Assembly (NCBI GenBank): GCA_020627825.1
Contig: JAHDGD010000003.1
Coordinates: 22,885-86,884, forward strand
Direction: 5' to 3'
Origin: Saprospiraceae bacterium
Lineage (GTDB): Bacteria > Bacteroidota > Bacteroidia > Chitinophagales > Saprospiraceae
Length of the DNA stretch: 64,000 nt
The position numbers and the translations under genes are program-made. Shown here piece by piece: positions 19,262-28,012 of the stretch (its first letter is position 1; each line of letters begins with the position of its first letter). Below the pieces are notes generated by a model that saw only the letters and a list, made by a program, of their open reading frames with translations, searched no databases and was not told the origin of the DNA.

Positions 19262-21127
19262 CTATTCGAATCCAAATTTTATATCAAATAATGTCATTAC
19301 ATTGTCTTTGTACTTTACTGCAAGTCGATCATCCGATGCAAATGTTGTATTACATGTACCTCCATTTTCCAATGCAACTTGTTCTGTTGAAGACATAGGC
19401 TCAACAATCAATGTATAGGTCTTGCCTGCCTGTAAAATGACTCCAAAATCACCAAACTCTATTGTACTAGGGCCAGGTAATATTTGGACATTATTAATTT
19501 TTCTTGTGATGCTTCCATCAGCCGCTTTTAGTGTTACTTTCGCCAACGCGACCTTTTGACCATATATCCTTGCATTCATCAATTCCATTCTAACTTTTGG
19601 ATTCAACGTAATTTCCGTAACTCCTGAATGGAATTCAGCTTCACTATCCGGACATCTTTGTGATGAACGCAAACCAGATCTTGATGCATCCATAGCAAAA
19701 AATTCTGTAGTCGGTGCAGTTGTTTTAGTTGCACTTGAAGTTTCCGTTTTAGTAACAACTTCTTTAACTGGTTCTGGCTTTGGTTTCGGTTTTTCTTCTA
19801 CCGTAATCACTTTCGATTCACATAAAGCTGATCCTCCATTTACACATAATTTCAATGTGTATTTACCTGCCTTGTCAAATGTTTTACTAAACCGCCTGTT
19901 CGTCAGATTCGATTTCACTCCGTTTATAAACCATTCTCTTGACTCGACTGCTTCTGCAGGATATGTTTCATCTCTAATCTCTATTGGCTTCCCTACTAAA
20001 GTCTTAGAAGCAGAACTGATAGAAACTTTTGATACTGTTGGTTTTTTTACCTCTTCTTTTTTAGGTTCTTCTTTCTTTGGTTCTTCTTTCTTTACAACAA
20101 CAGGAGCAATAACTGGCTTTTTTCCTTCTTTTACTGTTATTGTTTTTGTTTTGCATTTACTACTATAATTTAAGCATAATTTTACATTATAAGTACCTGC
20201 TTTCAAATACGAATATTTCACACCTCCTCTTCTCACAGACATTGTGTTTCCATCCCCCCAATCCCACACTTGATTCTTCACAGCCTCTGCAGGTACACTC
20301 ATATCTTTAAATGATATGGTCTCTCCTTCTTCTACAATCGTTTTAGATACGGAAAAATCCACTCTTTCAACTTCTACTTTTTTAGGAGCAGGTTTAGGTA
20401 CGCTTGCTTGTTGGGTCGTAGAACTAGTATAGTTTGTTGTAGATTTAGAAGCCGTTGAGGTTGTTTTTGATTGAGTGGCTGGCTTAGAATTATATGAAGT
20501 TGAAGATGAGGGCTTGGAATAACTAGATTGTGCCGCTGGCTCTGGATCAGTTGATGCATATACATCTTCATTTGTCATGACATCTTCAGCATCCATTTCT
20601 GTCATTTCTTCCACTTCTTCCATAGGCTCCACTTCTTCTTCAGCAAAAGGTGTGCTCATATCTGTTTGGTCAGAAAAGTAAATACCTTTACTTACATTCG
20701 TATTATCGTTATATTTTAATATAACAATAGAAGGCCCTACTTCTTCAGAGTAAAAAGTAACTTCTCTTTCATTTGATGGAAGTTCTTCTCCATCAACGTA
20801 CCATCTTCTTTTTCCAGAAGGTTCTTTTGCAAATTGACTAATATCTTTAAGATAAATGGTGTCGAAAATATCAACATGAAGGACATGTTCTTTATTTGCT
20901 CTATCTTCTTTATAAACATCCATAGATACATCTAGTCCGAGACGATCTTTTTTCGGCAATTGCATGGTATTTACCGTAAAATTTATAACATCGGGTCCAT
21001 CGAAAGCATCAGCTAAATTGATGTCTTTTTTATCACTTTTACAAGAGCTTACAGAAAGAATTGCGAACAGACATAATAGAGCTATAGGATTCTTAATTTT
21101 CCAATCAAGTTGTTGAATCATTATCAT
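19262..21127 (-). CDS. PKD-domain lipoprotein
   Basis: A 621-aa lipoprotein: hydrophobic N-terminus with lipobox SVSSC near residue 29. A first Ig-like segment (residues 45-150) is followed by a long Ser/Thr/Pro/Lys linker (about 165-250), a PKD domain with VWDWGDGNTMSVRR and GTYNVKLCLNYSSKC, a Lys/Glu/Pro spacer (repeated KKEEPKKEE), and a second PKD-like domain (REWFINGVKS ... GKYTLKLCVNGGSALC). It ends in a C-terminal beta domain of about 150 residues (RSSQRCPDSEAEFHSG ... YTLIVEP). The protein encoded at 21380-23104 has the same plan and conserved C-terminal domain (QILPGPSTIEFGDFGV versus QVLPGYSTVEFADLAF), so they are paralogues. No catalytic motif is seen; a structural or binding role at the envelope surface is likely. 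Confidence 0.75.
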   Translation of the reverse strand: MIMIQQLDWKIKNPIALLCLFAILSVSSCKSDKKDINLADAFDGPDVINFTVNTMQLPKKDRLGLDVSMDVYKEDRANKEHVLHVDIFDTIYLKDISQFAKEPSGKRRWYVDGEELPSNEREVTFYSEEVGPSIVILKYNDNTNVSKGIYFSDQTDMSTPFAEEEVEPMEEVEEMTEMDAEDVMTNEDVYASTDPEPAAQSSYSKPSSSTSYNSKPATQSKTTSTASKSTTNYTSSTTQQASVPKPAPKKVEVERVDFSVSKTIVEEGETISFKDMSVPAEAVKNQVWDWGDGNTMSVRRGGVKYSYLKAGTYNVKLCLNYSSKCKTKTITVKEGKKPVIAPVVVKKEEPKKEEPKKEEVKKPTVSKVSISSASKTLVGKPIEIRDETYPAEAVESREWFINGVKSNLTNRRFSKTFDKAGKYTLKLCVNGGSALCESKVITVEEKPKPKPEPVKEVVTKTETSSATKTTAPTTEFFAMDASRSGLRSSQRCPDSEAEFHSGVTEITLNPKVRMELMNARIYGQKVALAKVTLKAADGSITRKINNVQILPGPSTIEFGDFGVILQAGKTYTLIVEPMSSTEQVALENGGTCNTTFASDDRLAVKYKDNVMTLFDIKFGFE

Positions 21128-21295
21128 TTGGTTTTTTGTTGTAATATCAAATGCTAATATAGATTTTTAATTCATAAAGGCATAATAAAATAAAGGAATT
21201 AACGGAGGAAATTGTATTTTCATAAATGTTCTTTTTCTTTCAAATAAATAAGCTACATGTCTACAATTTAGAGTACAGTAAACACCATAATAATT

Positions 21296-21311
21296 TTGGG
21301 CGAAAGCCCAA
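21296..21311. repeat. TTGGGC-GAAA-GCCCAA palindrome
   Basis: A six-base-pair stem TTGGGC/GCCCAA around a GAAA loop in the 252-bp gap between the two PKD lipoprotein genes. It belongs to a family of TTTGGGC...GCCCAAA palindromes found at several places in this window. No T-run follows on either strand, so a classical intrinsic terminator is unlikely. Confidence 0.55.
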
Positions 21312-21379
21312 TTCCCCTTTTATCCTCTAAGAATTTAAATGCTTGGCGCTATGAATGGAGCAATAACTTTCGAAACGAA

Positions 21380-23104
21380 TTATAAGCAATACTTAATGTC
21401 ATACATTACAAAAGCTTTTCCTTGATAATCGACTGTCATATCATCATTTGAATAAATCGGCACTTTACAAGCCGAAGCACTTTCCAAGCCAATACGCTCC
21501 CCTTTGAAGCTCTTAGGTTTTAGTAAAATACTATATGATTTACCTTTTTCCAAAGTAAATGCCAGATCAGCAAATTCTACGGTTGAATAACCCGGCAATA
21601 CTTGAACATTCTTAATTCGCCCGATCTCTACAAACTTATCATCCAACAAAAAGACATCCATATACCCATCGTTTTCCCCATAAATTTCAGCATTTTGCAA
21701 TTCCAAAGTTTTATGTGGAACAATATTTATAATGGCATTTCCATAGTGGTAATTCTTATCCGTAGTACATTTATACTTGCTTTTCAAACCAGCTTTACCG
21801 TACGTTTGACACATAAATCCTTTCGAAGTCTTAGGAGGAATAGGAATGTATTCAATAACTGGTAAACGCTCTTCAGGAACTACAACTTCCTCTTCTGCAA
21901 CTACCTCTTCGACCACCTGTTGTTGATACACATTAATGGTTTTACTCATGCATAAATCTGCTTTTTTATTCAAACACATTTTGATGGTATACGTCCCAGG
22001 AGAATCAAAAATATAGTTGATGGTACGTTGGTGGAAAAATTGCTTTTCTCCATCAATAAACCAAGACCTTGATCGAATAGCTTCATCAGGAAACGATTGA
22101 TCTTTCATTCTTACTGGCAATCCTGCCTGCATCTCATTCGGCATGTCAAAGCTCACATTCTGCAACACGACTTCGGCAGCAGAGTTACTTTCTGTCGACT
22201 TTGTTTCGATAGTAGAAACTGATGTGATCTCGCTAGAGGTCTGATTGTATACGTTCTGATTCCTTTGTCTTGTGGATGGCGCTGATTCTGTGGTTTTCGG
22301 TCCACTAAAATTGGCTTCCGCCAAAAGTTCATCTTCTTTTTCTTCGATTAAATTTTCCGCAATGATGCTAGGCGCTTGTGCCTCATTCGAAACAATAATT
22401 CTTTTTCGTTTGCAATTATTTGTCATGTTAACACATAACTTCACCTCATATACACCTATTTTATCATACGAATATTTCACTTTTTTACCTTTGGTAGGGA
22501 TAACCGTACCATCTCCAAAATCCCATAGTCTATTCGTAATTTCATTTTCTGTTTCGGAAATATCCTCTAACACAATGGCTTCCCATTTAGCGGGTTTCGG
22601 GTTACTAATTGCAAAGTCAAATACTTTAAAATATCCAATATCTCCTGTCGTCCCTAAATCATTAGTTGAAGTATTCTCCGAAGAACTATCATCTAATACG
22701 CGAATAAACTTTGTCACACTTCCTAAAGAACCGTTTTTTAAACTAACTCTATAAATTCCAGGTGTATCAAAACTATAATCAAAGCTTTCTTTATTCTGTG
22801 CAATTACTTTTTGAGTCTGAAAAGATTCACTATCCAAATACCATTCACTCTCCTCTTTCAATTCTGGAACTGTAATATCTTCAAAGTGTATAGTTGAGCC
22901 GACTGTCGTAAAGTATATTTTATCCGGATCATTTTTGTACAAAGAAAGTTCCTTTTCACCATAATCTAGGCCTAAAGATTCAAATTCCTGGCCATTAATC
23001 AGGTAGTCAACTTGATCAGATGAATCGGTGTGTGATTCAGAATTCGAACATGATGTGAAGGCGATGATTGCCGTTAAAAAAAGGATAATGTTGTACCGTT
23101 TCAA
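21380..23104 (-). CDS. PKD-domain lipoprotein (paralogue)
   Basis: A 574-aa lipoprotein starting MKRYNIILFLTAIIAFTSC, with lipobox FTSC. Architecture as in the downstream paralogue: N-terminal Ig-like region with YLDSESFQTQK, a PKD domain (NRLWDFGDGTVIPTKGKK ... GVYEVKLCVNMTNNC), a low-complexity linker with Ser/Thr/Asn, a second PKD-like domain (RSWFIDGEKQFFHQR ... GTYTIKMCLNKKADLC), a Val/Glu-rich hinge, and the conserved C-terminal beta domain with paired Cys. The matched pattern (Cys in the last strand of each PKD, conserved terminal domain) suggests that the two proteins form similar rods and may heteromerise. It is the first gene of the minus-strand group and shares a 408-bp upstream region with the divergent TerB-like gene. 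Confidence 0.75.
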   Translation of the reverse strand: MKRYNIILFLTAIIAFTSCSNSESHTDSSDQVDYLINGQEFESLGLDYGEKELSLYKNDPDKIYFTTVGSTIHFEDITVPELKEESEWYLDSESFQTQKVIAQNKESFDYSFDTPGIYRVSLKNGSLGSVTKFIRVLDDSSSENTSTNDLGTTGDIGYFKVFDFAISNPKPAKWEAIVLEDISETENEITNRLWDFGDGTVIPTKGKKVKYSYDKIGVYEVKLCVNMTNNCKRKRIIVSNEAQAPSIIAENLIEEKEDELLAEANFSGPKTTESAPSTRQRNQNVYNQTSSEITSVSTIETKSTESNSAAEVVLQNVSFDMPNEMQAGLPVRMKDQSFPDEAIRSRSWFIDGEKQFFHQRTINYIFDSPGTYTIKMCLNKKADLCMSKTINVYQQQVVEEVVAEEEVVVPEERLPVIEYIPIPPKTSKGFMCQTYGKAGLKSKYKCTTDKNYHYGNAIINIVPHKTLELQNAEIYGENDGYMDVFLLDDKFVEIGRIKNVQVLPGYSTVEFADLAFTLEKGKSYSILLKPKSFKGERIGLESASACKVPIYSNDDMTVDYQGKAFVMYDIKYCL

Positions 23105-23512
23105 TTTAAATTTATTTAATAAGGGGTTTAAGGGATGAAGATACGGAGTTTTTGAATAGGAGTCAACAGCTGCCTGTCGGAATTGTAATTATTTTTACAA
23201 AAACTTAAGTCAAATACAAAGTCACTTTGCTCATTAGATTTCGCATGCTTCCATACATAGATTTTATATATCGACTTAAAATCCAAATTTACATCAAGAT
23301 TCCATGCTGAATCTATGCAATAAAATTTTGCTTTTAACCGAATTAGGTATCGTATGCCTACAAGGAAAAATGGAATTTTCAAAACAATAAAATGAGTTAA
23401 ATTTTACTGTAAATGGAGTTTTAAAGGTACGTTTATTTTCAATCAAGTCAAACAAAATTGAATAATTTGCTATTTTTGATTGTAAATATTGAACCTCAAA
23501 ATACACTAGATT
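23105..23512. other. Divergent intergenic region, no gene seen
   Basis: 408 bp between the start of the PKD lipoprotein gene (minus) and the TerB-like gene (plus). Two short minus-strand open frames here have no recognisable protein character and overlap each other or the TerB gene, so I do not call them. The region must hold both promoters; the only consensus-like element I see is TATTTTTG at 23471. Confidence 0.6.
23471..23478 (+). promoter_or_regulatory. Possible Bacteroidota -7 element for the TerB-like gene
   Basis: TATTTTTG matches the TAnnTTTG consensus of the Bacteroidota primary sigma factor and lies 35 bp upstream of the ATG at 23513. I do not find a TTTG at the expected -33 distance, so support is weak. 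Confidence 0.3.
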
Positions 23513-24490
23513 ATGGATTTTGCATACGAAGAAATTTCGAAATATGTATTGGACTACCAAATAGACGGAAACCGAGTAGTTGTTGAATTTCAAAATGAAG
23601 CAGGAGAAGTATTTGACTCATCTGCTATCATAAAAAGATCAAATACTCTGACATCACAAGTACAACGAAAAGTAGGTCGTATGGCGAAAGCACAAGCGAG
23701 AAGACATGCAAGCAGAATGGTTCGATCTGCATTAGGTGGGGGCATGCTAGGAAGAATCGGTTCTTCTGTTGCAAGATCTTCTATTTCAAATTCTATGAAA
23801 TCTGCTGAACCAAGCAATCATAATGAAACGGATATTAATGATGCTATTGCGAAAGCTTTCAGAAGAGTTTCGCGAAATTTCGGTGTGAAAAGTTCTAGTG
23901 AACGCGTTAGTGGTCGAGAAAGAAGAGTAAGACAAACTGATAGAAGAGGACGAAATGAAGAAAGAGCATTGTCAAGACATGAAGAACTAAGTTTTCAAGA
24001 TTATCTTGCAAAACATCCCATTCAAAATTTATTTGAACAAGATGTATTATCAAGACTGCTTGTTTCAGTTGCACAAGCCGACGGCAGAATAAGTGAGGAT
24101 GAGCGAAACTTCATAATGGAAGCTTTACCAAAAAAACTAGGATCTATTCAAGATATTGCTGCGAGGGGTGAGATTTCATCAGTAGAAGCTGAGGAATTAT
24201 CTTCCGAGTCTAAAAAAAGCATCCTCTTATTGGCTTATGCGGTTGCGTTAGTTGATTTTGATCTAGCACCTTCGGAATCGAGAAAACTTAATGAATTTGG
24301 TTCATTATTTGGTTTTTCGCATGAGGAAATGTCGAGCATTGCGACATTAGCTAAATACGAAACAATGACAAGTGTCATGGATCCATTGATGGCAAAAAAC
24401 GAACTATATGATGCTGCAGAAGGAATTGGCTTAACACAATCTGAGGCGGAACGTATGTTGATTCAATTCAAAAAGTCAGTATCTTATTAA
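23513..24490 (+). CDS. TerB-like domain protein
   Basis: A 325-aa soluble protein. The N-terminal 60 residues form a small strand-rich region (MDFAYEEISKYVLDYQIDGN), followed by an Arg/Ser-rich basic stretch (about 60-165, for example SGRERRVRQTDRRGRNEER) that could bind nucleic acid or an acidic surface. The C-terminal 140 residues are all helical and look like TerB/DjlA: the first helix carries SVAQADGRISEDERNFI, with the acidic residues that coordinate metal in TerB, and a second copy of the pattern is ALVDFDLAPSESRKLNEF. TerB folds occur in tellurite/stress and phage-defence related systems, often with membrane-associated partners. It is convergent with the ubiquitin-like operon (257 bp between ends); a functional link is possible but not shown. 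Confidence 0.65.
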   Translation: MDFAYEEISKYVLDYQIDGNRVVVEFQNEAGEVFDSSAIIKRSNTLTSQVQRKVGRMAKAQARRHASRMVRSALGGGMLGRIGSSVARSSISNSMKSAEPSNHNETDINDAIAKAFRRVSRNFGVKSSSERVSGRERRVRQTDRRGRNEERALSRHEELSFQDYLAKHPIQNLFEQDVLSRLLVSVAQADGRISEDERNFIMEALPKKLGSIQDIAARGEISSVEAEELSSESKKSILLLAYAVALVDFDLAPSESRKLNEFGSLFGFSHEEMSSIATLAKYETMTSVMDPLMAKNELYDAAEGIGLTQSEAERMLIQFKKSVSY

Positions 24491-24550
24491 GCTGCCTTTA
24501 AGATTTCTTGTTTTTTACTATTGCTTTATGATATACTATTTGAGTAGATA

Positions 24551-24574
24551 TTTTTTGGGCTCGAGCCCAAAAAA
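24551..24574. repeat. 24-bp perfect palindrome (TTTGGGC family)
   Basis: TTTTTTGGGCTC/GAGCCCAAAAAA is a perfect 24-bp palindrome between the convergent TerB-like and K+ channel genes. The T-tract precedes and the A-tract follows the GC core on both strands, the reverse of a Rho-independent terminator. It is the longest member of the dispersed family seen in this window. Confidence 0.65.
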
Positions 24575-24718
24575 GCCTTAGAAATGGGCATTTAACCTGA
24601 CCGCGGATTATAACAAAACACTCGGTTTAATATAATGTGATCTATTAATAACTCTTTGACAACAAAAAAAATCATCAAATGAATATAAACAGGTACAGCT
24701 AGTCTAAGTTCCAGTTTT

Positions 24719-24739
24719 TTTTGGGCTTAAAGCCCAAAA
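24719..24739. repeat. 21-bp palindrome (TTTGGGC family)
   Basis: Arms TTTTGGGCTT and AAGCCCAAAA flank a single A, 9 bp beyond the stop of the K+ channel gene. With the palindrome 145 bp away it brackets the convergent intergenic region. It may cap transcripts, but it lacks the trailing U-run of an intrinsic terminator. Confidence 0.6.
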
Positions 24740-24747
24740 TTAAAAGT

Positions 24748-25659
24748 CTAGCTGTTATCCAATTGCGGTTCATGAGCATGTTCCAATCCTCCTCCACAAT
24801 GTGGGCAAATATGACGATGAGTTTCTTCTGGATCTTCTCCTCTATTCTTTCTGTCTTTTTCTTTTTGATCTTTTATCGCTTGAACAAAAGATCCCGATAA
24901 AATACCAGTAGGCAAAGCAACCAGGCCTATTCCTAAAAGTGCAATAACGCCTGCAAGCATCTTTCCCATAGGAGTAACGGGATAAACATCACCATAACCC
25001 ACTGTTGTGAGGGTGGCAATGGCCCACCACATCGAAGAATAGATATTTGGAAATTGTTCCGGTTGTTGATCATGTTCTACGGTAAAGATGATGGCAGAAG
25101 ACAAGACTAATAATATACCAGTAATAAATATCGTAATGAATAGCTTTTCTTTTTCTTCACGAATCACGTCACCTATCATCTGCATAGAACTATTGTAACG
25201 ATTCAACTTAAAGATTCTCAATAATCTCATAAGTCTTAAGACTCTAATGAAGCGTAAATCAAGCATTCCCGTTTCTGATGTTCCACCACCTAAATGCTGT
25301 GTATAAATTAATATTCCAAGCTCCAAATAGAATGGCAAAATCGCTAGAAAATCGATAATAGCCATAGGTGAAGTAATATATTTCACCACCGCTTGCCATC
25401 TATTCAAATGTGGGTATTCTAAACTTGCTGTGTAAATTCTTGCGAGATATTCTAATGTAAAAATGACGACCGCAATAATCTCAAAATTTAAAAAGATCGA
25501 ATGATATTCTTTGGACAATATTGCATCAGATTCTAGAATTACAGCTACTATACTAGCTAAGATTAAAATCATAATTCCAGTGCTCAAATAAGCATTTGCT
25601 TGGGAATCTGCTTGATTATCGTCGTCTATAAGTCGGAATACTCGTTGTCTGAAGGTCAT
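24748..25659 (-). CDS. Voltage-gated-type K+ channel with C-terminal zinc-knuckle-like tail
   Basis: A 303-aa six-TM inner-membrane channel. S1 is about residues 25-43, S4 carries the regularly spaced arginines RFIRVLRLMRLLRIF (136-150), the pore helix leads into the K+ selectivity filter TTVGYGD (218-224), and S6 follows (234-258). The cytoplasmic tail is highly charged and ends with CPHCGGGLEHAH, where Cys285, Cys288, His294 and His296 could bind one zinc ion; this is unusual for a small Kv-type channel. It is the last gene of the operon, 12 bp after the vWA/FHA gene, so it is probably co-expressed with the ubiquitin-like system. Whether it is a functional partner (sensing or ion flux) or a passenger is open. 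Confidence 0.88.
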   Translation of the reverse strand: MTFRQRVFRLIDDDNQADSQANAYLSTGIMILILASIVAVILESDAILSKEYHSIFLNFEIIAVVIFTLEYLARIYTASLEYPHLNRWQAVVKYITSPMAIIDFLAILPFYLELGILIYTQHLGGGTSETGMLDLRFIRVLRLMRLLRIFKLNRYNSSMQMIGDVIREEKEKLFITIFITGILLVLSSAIIFTVEHDQQPEQFPNIYSSMWWAIATLTTVGYGDVYPVTPMGKMLAGVIALLGIGLVALPTGILSGSFVQAIKDQKEKDRKNRGEDPEETHRHICPHCGGGLEHAHEPQLDNS

Positions 25660-25671
25660 AGGGTATTTATT

Positions 25672-28011
25672 TTAACGTTCTTTATACTGCATTTTAGAAT
25701 TTGAATATCTACCAAGTTGAATGATGTCATCGTTATTTAATTCAACTTTTTGGTTTTCAGGAATGATTACACCATTAAGAAGAGTTTCATAGAGTGCGAT
25801 AATGTGTACTCTACCATTCTCCAGAATGAGCATAGCATGTTTATCTTCCACATGTTCATCATTCCATTTTATAAACACATAACATTTAGCACTTCTTCCT
25901 ATAAATACTTCCATTCCATTCTTCAACCATTTACTTATTGGCTTGACCATGCCATTATATTCTTGTGGAGAAAGATAAATCAATTCGAAATTTTCAAGAG
26001 AGGCAATAACTTTTACGATAAGAGCACCTAGAATACCTCCTAATAATATGAAGCTAAGAAGCTTCGCTAATTCATCATTGGGAACTAACTCTAAAATTCC
26101 AAAATAAACACAATAAGCAACGATGCATGAGATCACTCCTCCAAGAATTCCTTTTTTCCACTCTATTGTAGAATATATCGATAAAATTATTCCAAAAAGG
26201 ATGCCATACACTGTCCAGTTTATTAACCCGCTAAAGAAAACACTATATTGAACATTTCCTAAAAGTGTATATTGTAAAAAGAATCCACTGCCAAAGACTA
26301 AAAATGAGATGATAACACCTATGAACACCCTCAAGCTTACTCGAAGTGGTGAAAATTTTCGTGTACTACCTAACTCTTCAGCAACCGTAATCGCTCCTAT
26401 TAAAGCAGTTCCCAGCAAGCCACCTTGAAAAGTTTGTTCTAAAAAAACGGACGTATTTTGCGCTATACTGGTAATGTTATTGAAAGCTGCAGTGGGATCT
26501 AGACTTGATTCATCAAAAAATGATTTTACATATTCGTTTAAACCATTCAATTTTGAAATTCGGAATAAACCACTATACAAGATCCAACCTATAAGTCCAC
26601 CTAAAGAGCCGTACCACAGCCAATTGTATATTTTAGAATTACCTTTTTGCGAGAAGAAGGCTGTTTGTGTTTCTTCTCCACCTTTTCCAGGACAAGGGTC
26701 TTGAAACTCCATACAAGATGGAAAATTGGGGCAATATCCTAGAGCATCCCATGTTTCAAGTGTCGTTATTTGATTGCATTTCACAACGACCTTATCACCC
26801 TCTTGAATAATATCTTGTGTTATGGGGTCCCGTTTTATTTTGTTTGCTTCAGGTACATATTTTACAACATGTTTCTTCAAGAATTCCCTTCTTTTAAAAA
26901 ATGGAAGTAGGTAAATAAGTAAGAATAGAGTACCGAATACCAATAATAAGCCGATTAATAATAACAAAAACCAGTTCATTCGATCCTCTTTCAAAACCCC
27001 TATATAAACAGGTTCAATTGAGGCTCCTATTTTATATTCCTTTTGATCGTATTGTACACCAAAGTCTTTAGATTTCCATTGTAACAGAAGATTTCTTAAT
27101 TCCCCTCTATATTCATTACAAGAAGGTTTCGTATGGAAAACATAATCGTTATTGTACTCTGCTAATTGATCAACCAAAATTTTCGTAATACTACTCGGAT
27201 CAGATGTAAAATAATGTTGATCTTCAAGAGCTTCCGTTAAAGACGGTAATTCTTTTAGAAAAGTAGAATCTACTCCATTCCCTATACCATAGGTTAAAAT
27301 CATTAATTCATTTGTAATATCTGCTACTCGTATTGCTTTATATACATCTTTGGATGTTGGTCTTTTCTTGTTATTTAGGCTATAGTAAGGATTTCTGAGG
27401 TTATCGTTTTTTCCATCTGAAAGCAAAATCAAGATTTGTTTCCCTTCTTCTTCGGATAATTCTTCCACTTTATCAATCATCGCTCTGAATAAGTCGGTAT
27501 CTTTTCCACCTCCTTCAGGTGTTGGATATTTACTCAATTCCTCATCTATATTAAATTTATTGATTTTAACGGAAGGAAAGATATCATCATGAAAAGCGGC
27601 AAGTTCGAATTTGGAGCCAACAGGTAGTGAAATCTGATTGATTACATCTTTTATGGTTTGTTTCGATTTACCAAGTCTATCATTTATTTTCATTGATCCA
27701 CTGTAATCCAATAAAAACAAAATGTTGATTTTAGTTTCTATATATCCTTCAGGAGGTGAAGCATTAAATCCAGTGATAGCTAATCTACATTCACCAAGGT
27801 CTTTCCCTGGGACTTGATCAATAAACTTTATGGTATTTGCATTTATATTCGTATTCGGACCAGGAGGAGCACTTACATAAATATCAAGTATATTAAGCGA
27901 ATCATCTTGACTGATTCGAGTAATCTTAATACTATCTTGAGCAGTGAGAATTGGAACAGATAGGAAAAATATAAAAAATGTGAAAAAATATCGTTGAAGG
28001 TATAATCTCAT
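25672..28011 (-). CDS. vWA-TM-RING-like-multiTM-FHA membrane protein (E3 candidate)
   Basis: A 779-aa membrane protein. Order: signal peptide (1-24); periplasmic vWA domain with an intact MIDAS DYSGS (102-106) and LLSDG (196-200); TM at 346-370; a Cys-containing cytoplasmic module (394-441); several further TM helices (about 463-640); and a C-terminal FHA domain (700-779) with FIGRS and DEHVEDKHAMLI. The 394-441 module reads DPIT...VVVKC...LETW...YCPNFPSC, very like a RING/U-box in spacing, with Cys412, Cys427, Cys433 and Cys440 but DPIT where the first CxxC would be. Beside E1, E2, UBL and JAB genes, an E3-type role is a sensible inference. FHA suggests reading of phospho-threonine. The start follows the JAB gene stop by 1 bp. 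RING identity is unproven. Confidence 0.7.
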   Translation of the reverse strand: MRLYLQRYFFTFFIFFLSVPILTAQDSIKITRISQDDSLNILDIYVSAPPGPNTNINANTIKFIDQVPGKDLGECRLAITGFNASPPEGYIETKINILFLLDYSGSMKINDRLGKSKQTIKDVINQISLPVGSKFELAAFHDDIFPSVKINKFNIDEELSKYPTPEGGGKDTDLFRAMIDKVEELSEEEGKQILILLSDGKNDNLRNPYYSLNNKKRPTSKDVYKAIRVADITNELMILTYGIGNGVDSTFLKELPSLTEALEDQHYFTSDPSSITKILVDQLAEYNNDYVFHTKPSCNEYRGELRNLLLQWKSKDFGVQYDQKEYKIGASIEPVYIGVLKEDRMNWFLLLLIGLLLVFGTLFLLIYLLPFFKRREFLKKHVVKYVPEANKIKRDPITQDIIQEGDKVVVKCNQITTLETWDALGYCPNFPSCMEFQDPCPGKGGEETQTAFFSQKGNSKIYNWLWYGSLGGLIGWILYSGLFRISKLNGLNEYVKSFFDESSLDPTAAFNNITSIAQNTSVFLEQTFQGGLLGTALIGAITVAEELGSTRKFSPLRVSLRVFIGVIISFLVFGSGFFLQYTLLGNVQYSVFFSGLINWTVYGILFGIILSIYSTIEWKKGILGGVISCIVAYCVYFGILELVPNDELAKLLSFILLGGILGALIVKVIASLENFELIYLSPQEYNGMVKPISKWLKNGMEVFIGRSAKCYVFIKWNDEHVEDKHAMLILENGRVHIIALYETLLNGVIIPENQKVELNNDDIIQLGRYSNSKMQYKER

Positions 28012-28012
28012 T

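Noticed and set aside
23128..23593. Two minus-strand open frames (84 and 99 aa) in the divergent gap
   Set aside because: They overlap each other, one overlaps the TerB-like gene start, and the translations have no plausible domain or signal peptide; more likely chance frames in AT-rich DNA.
24551..24739. Palindromes as Rho-independent terminators
   Set aside because: T-tracts come before and A-tracts after the GC core on both strands, the reverse of the terminator order.
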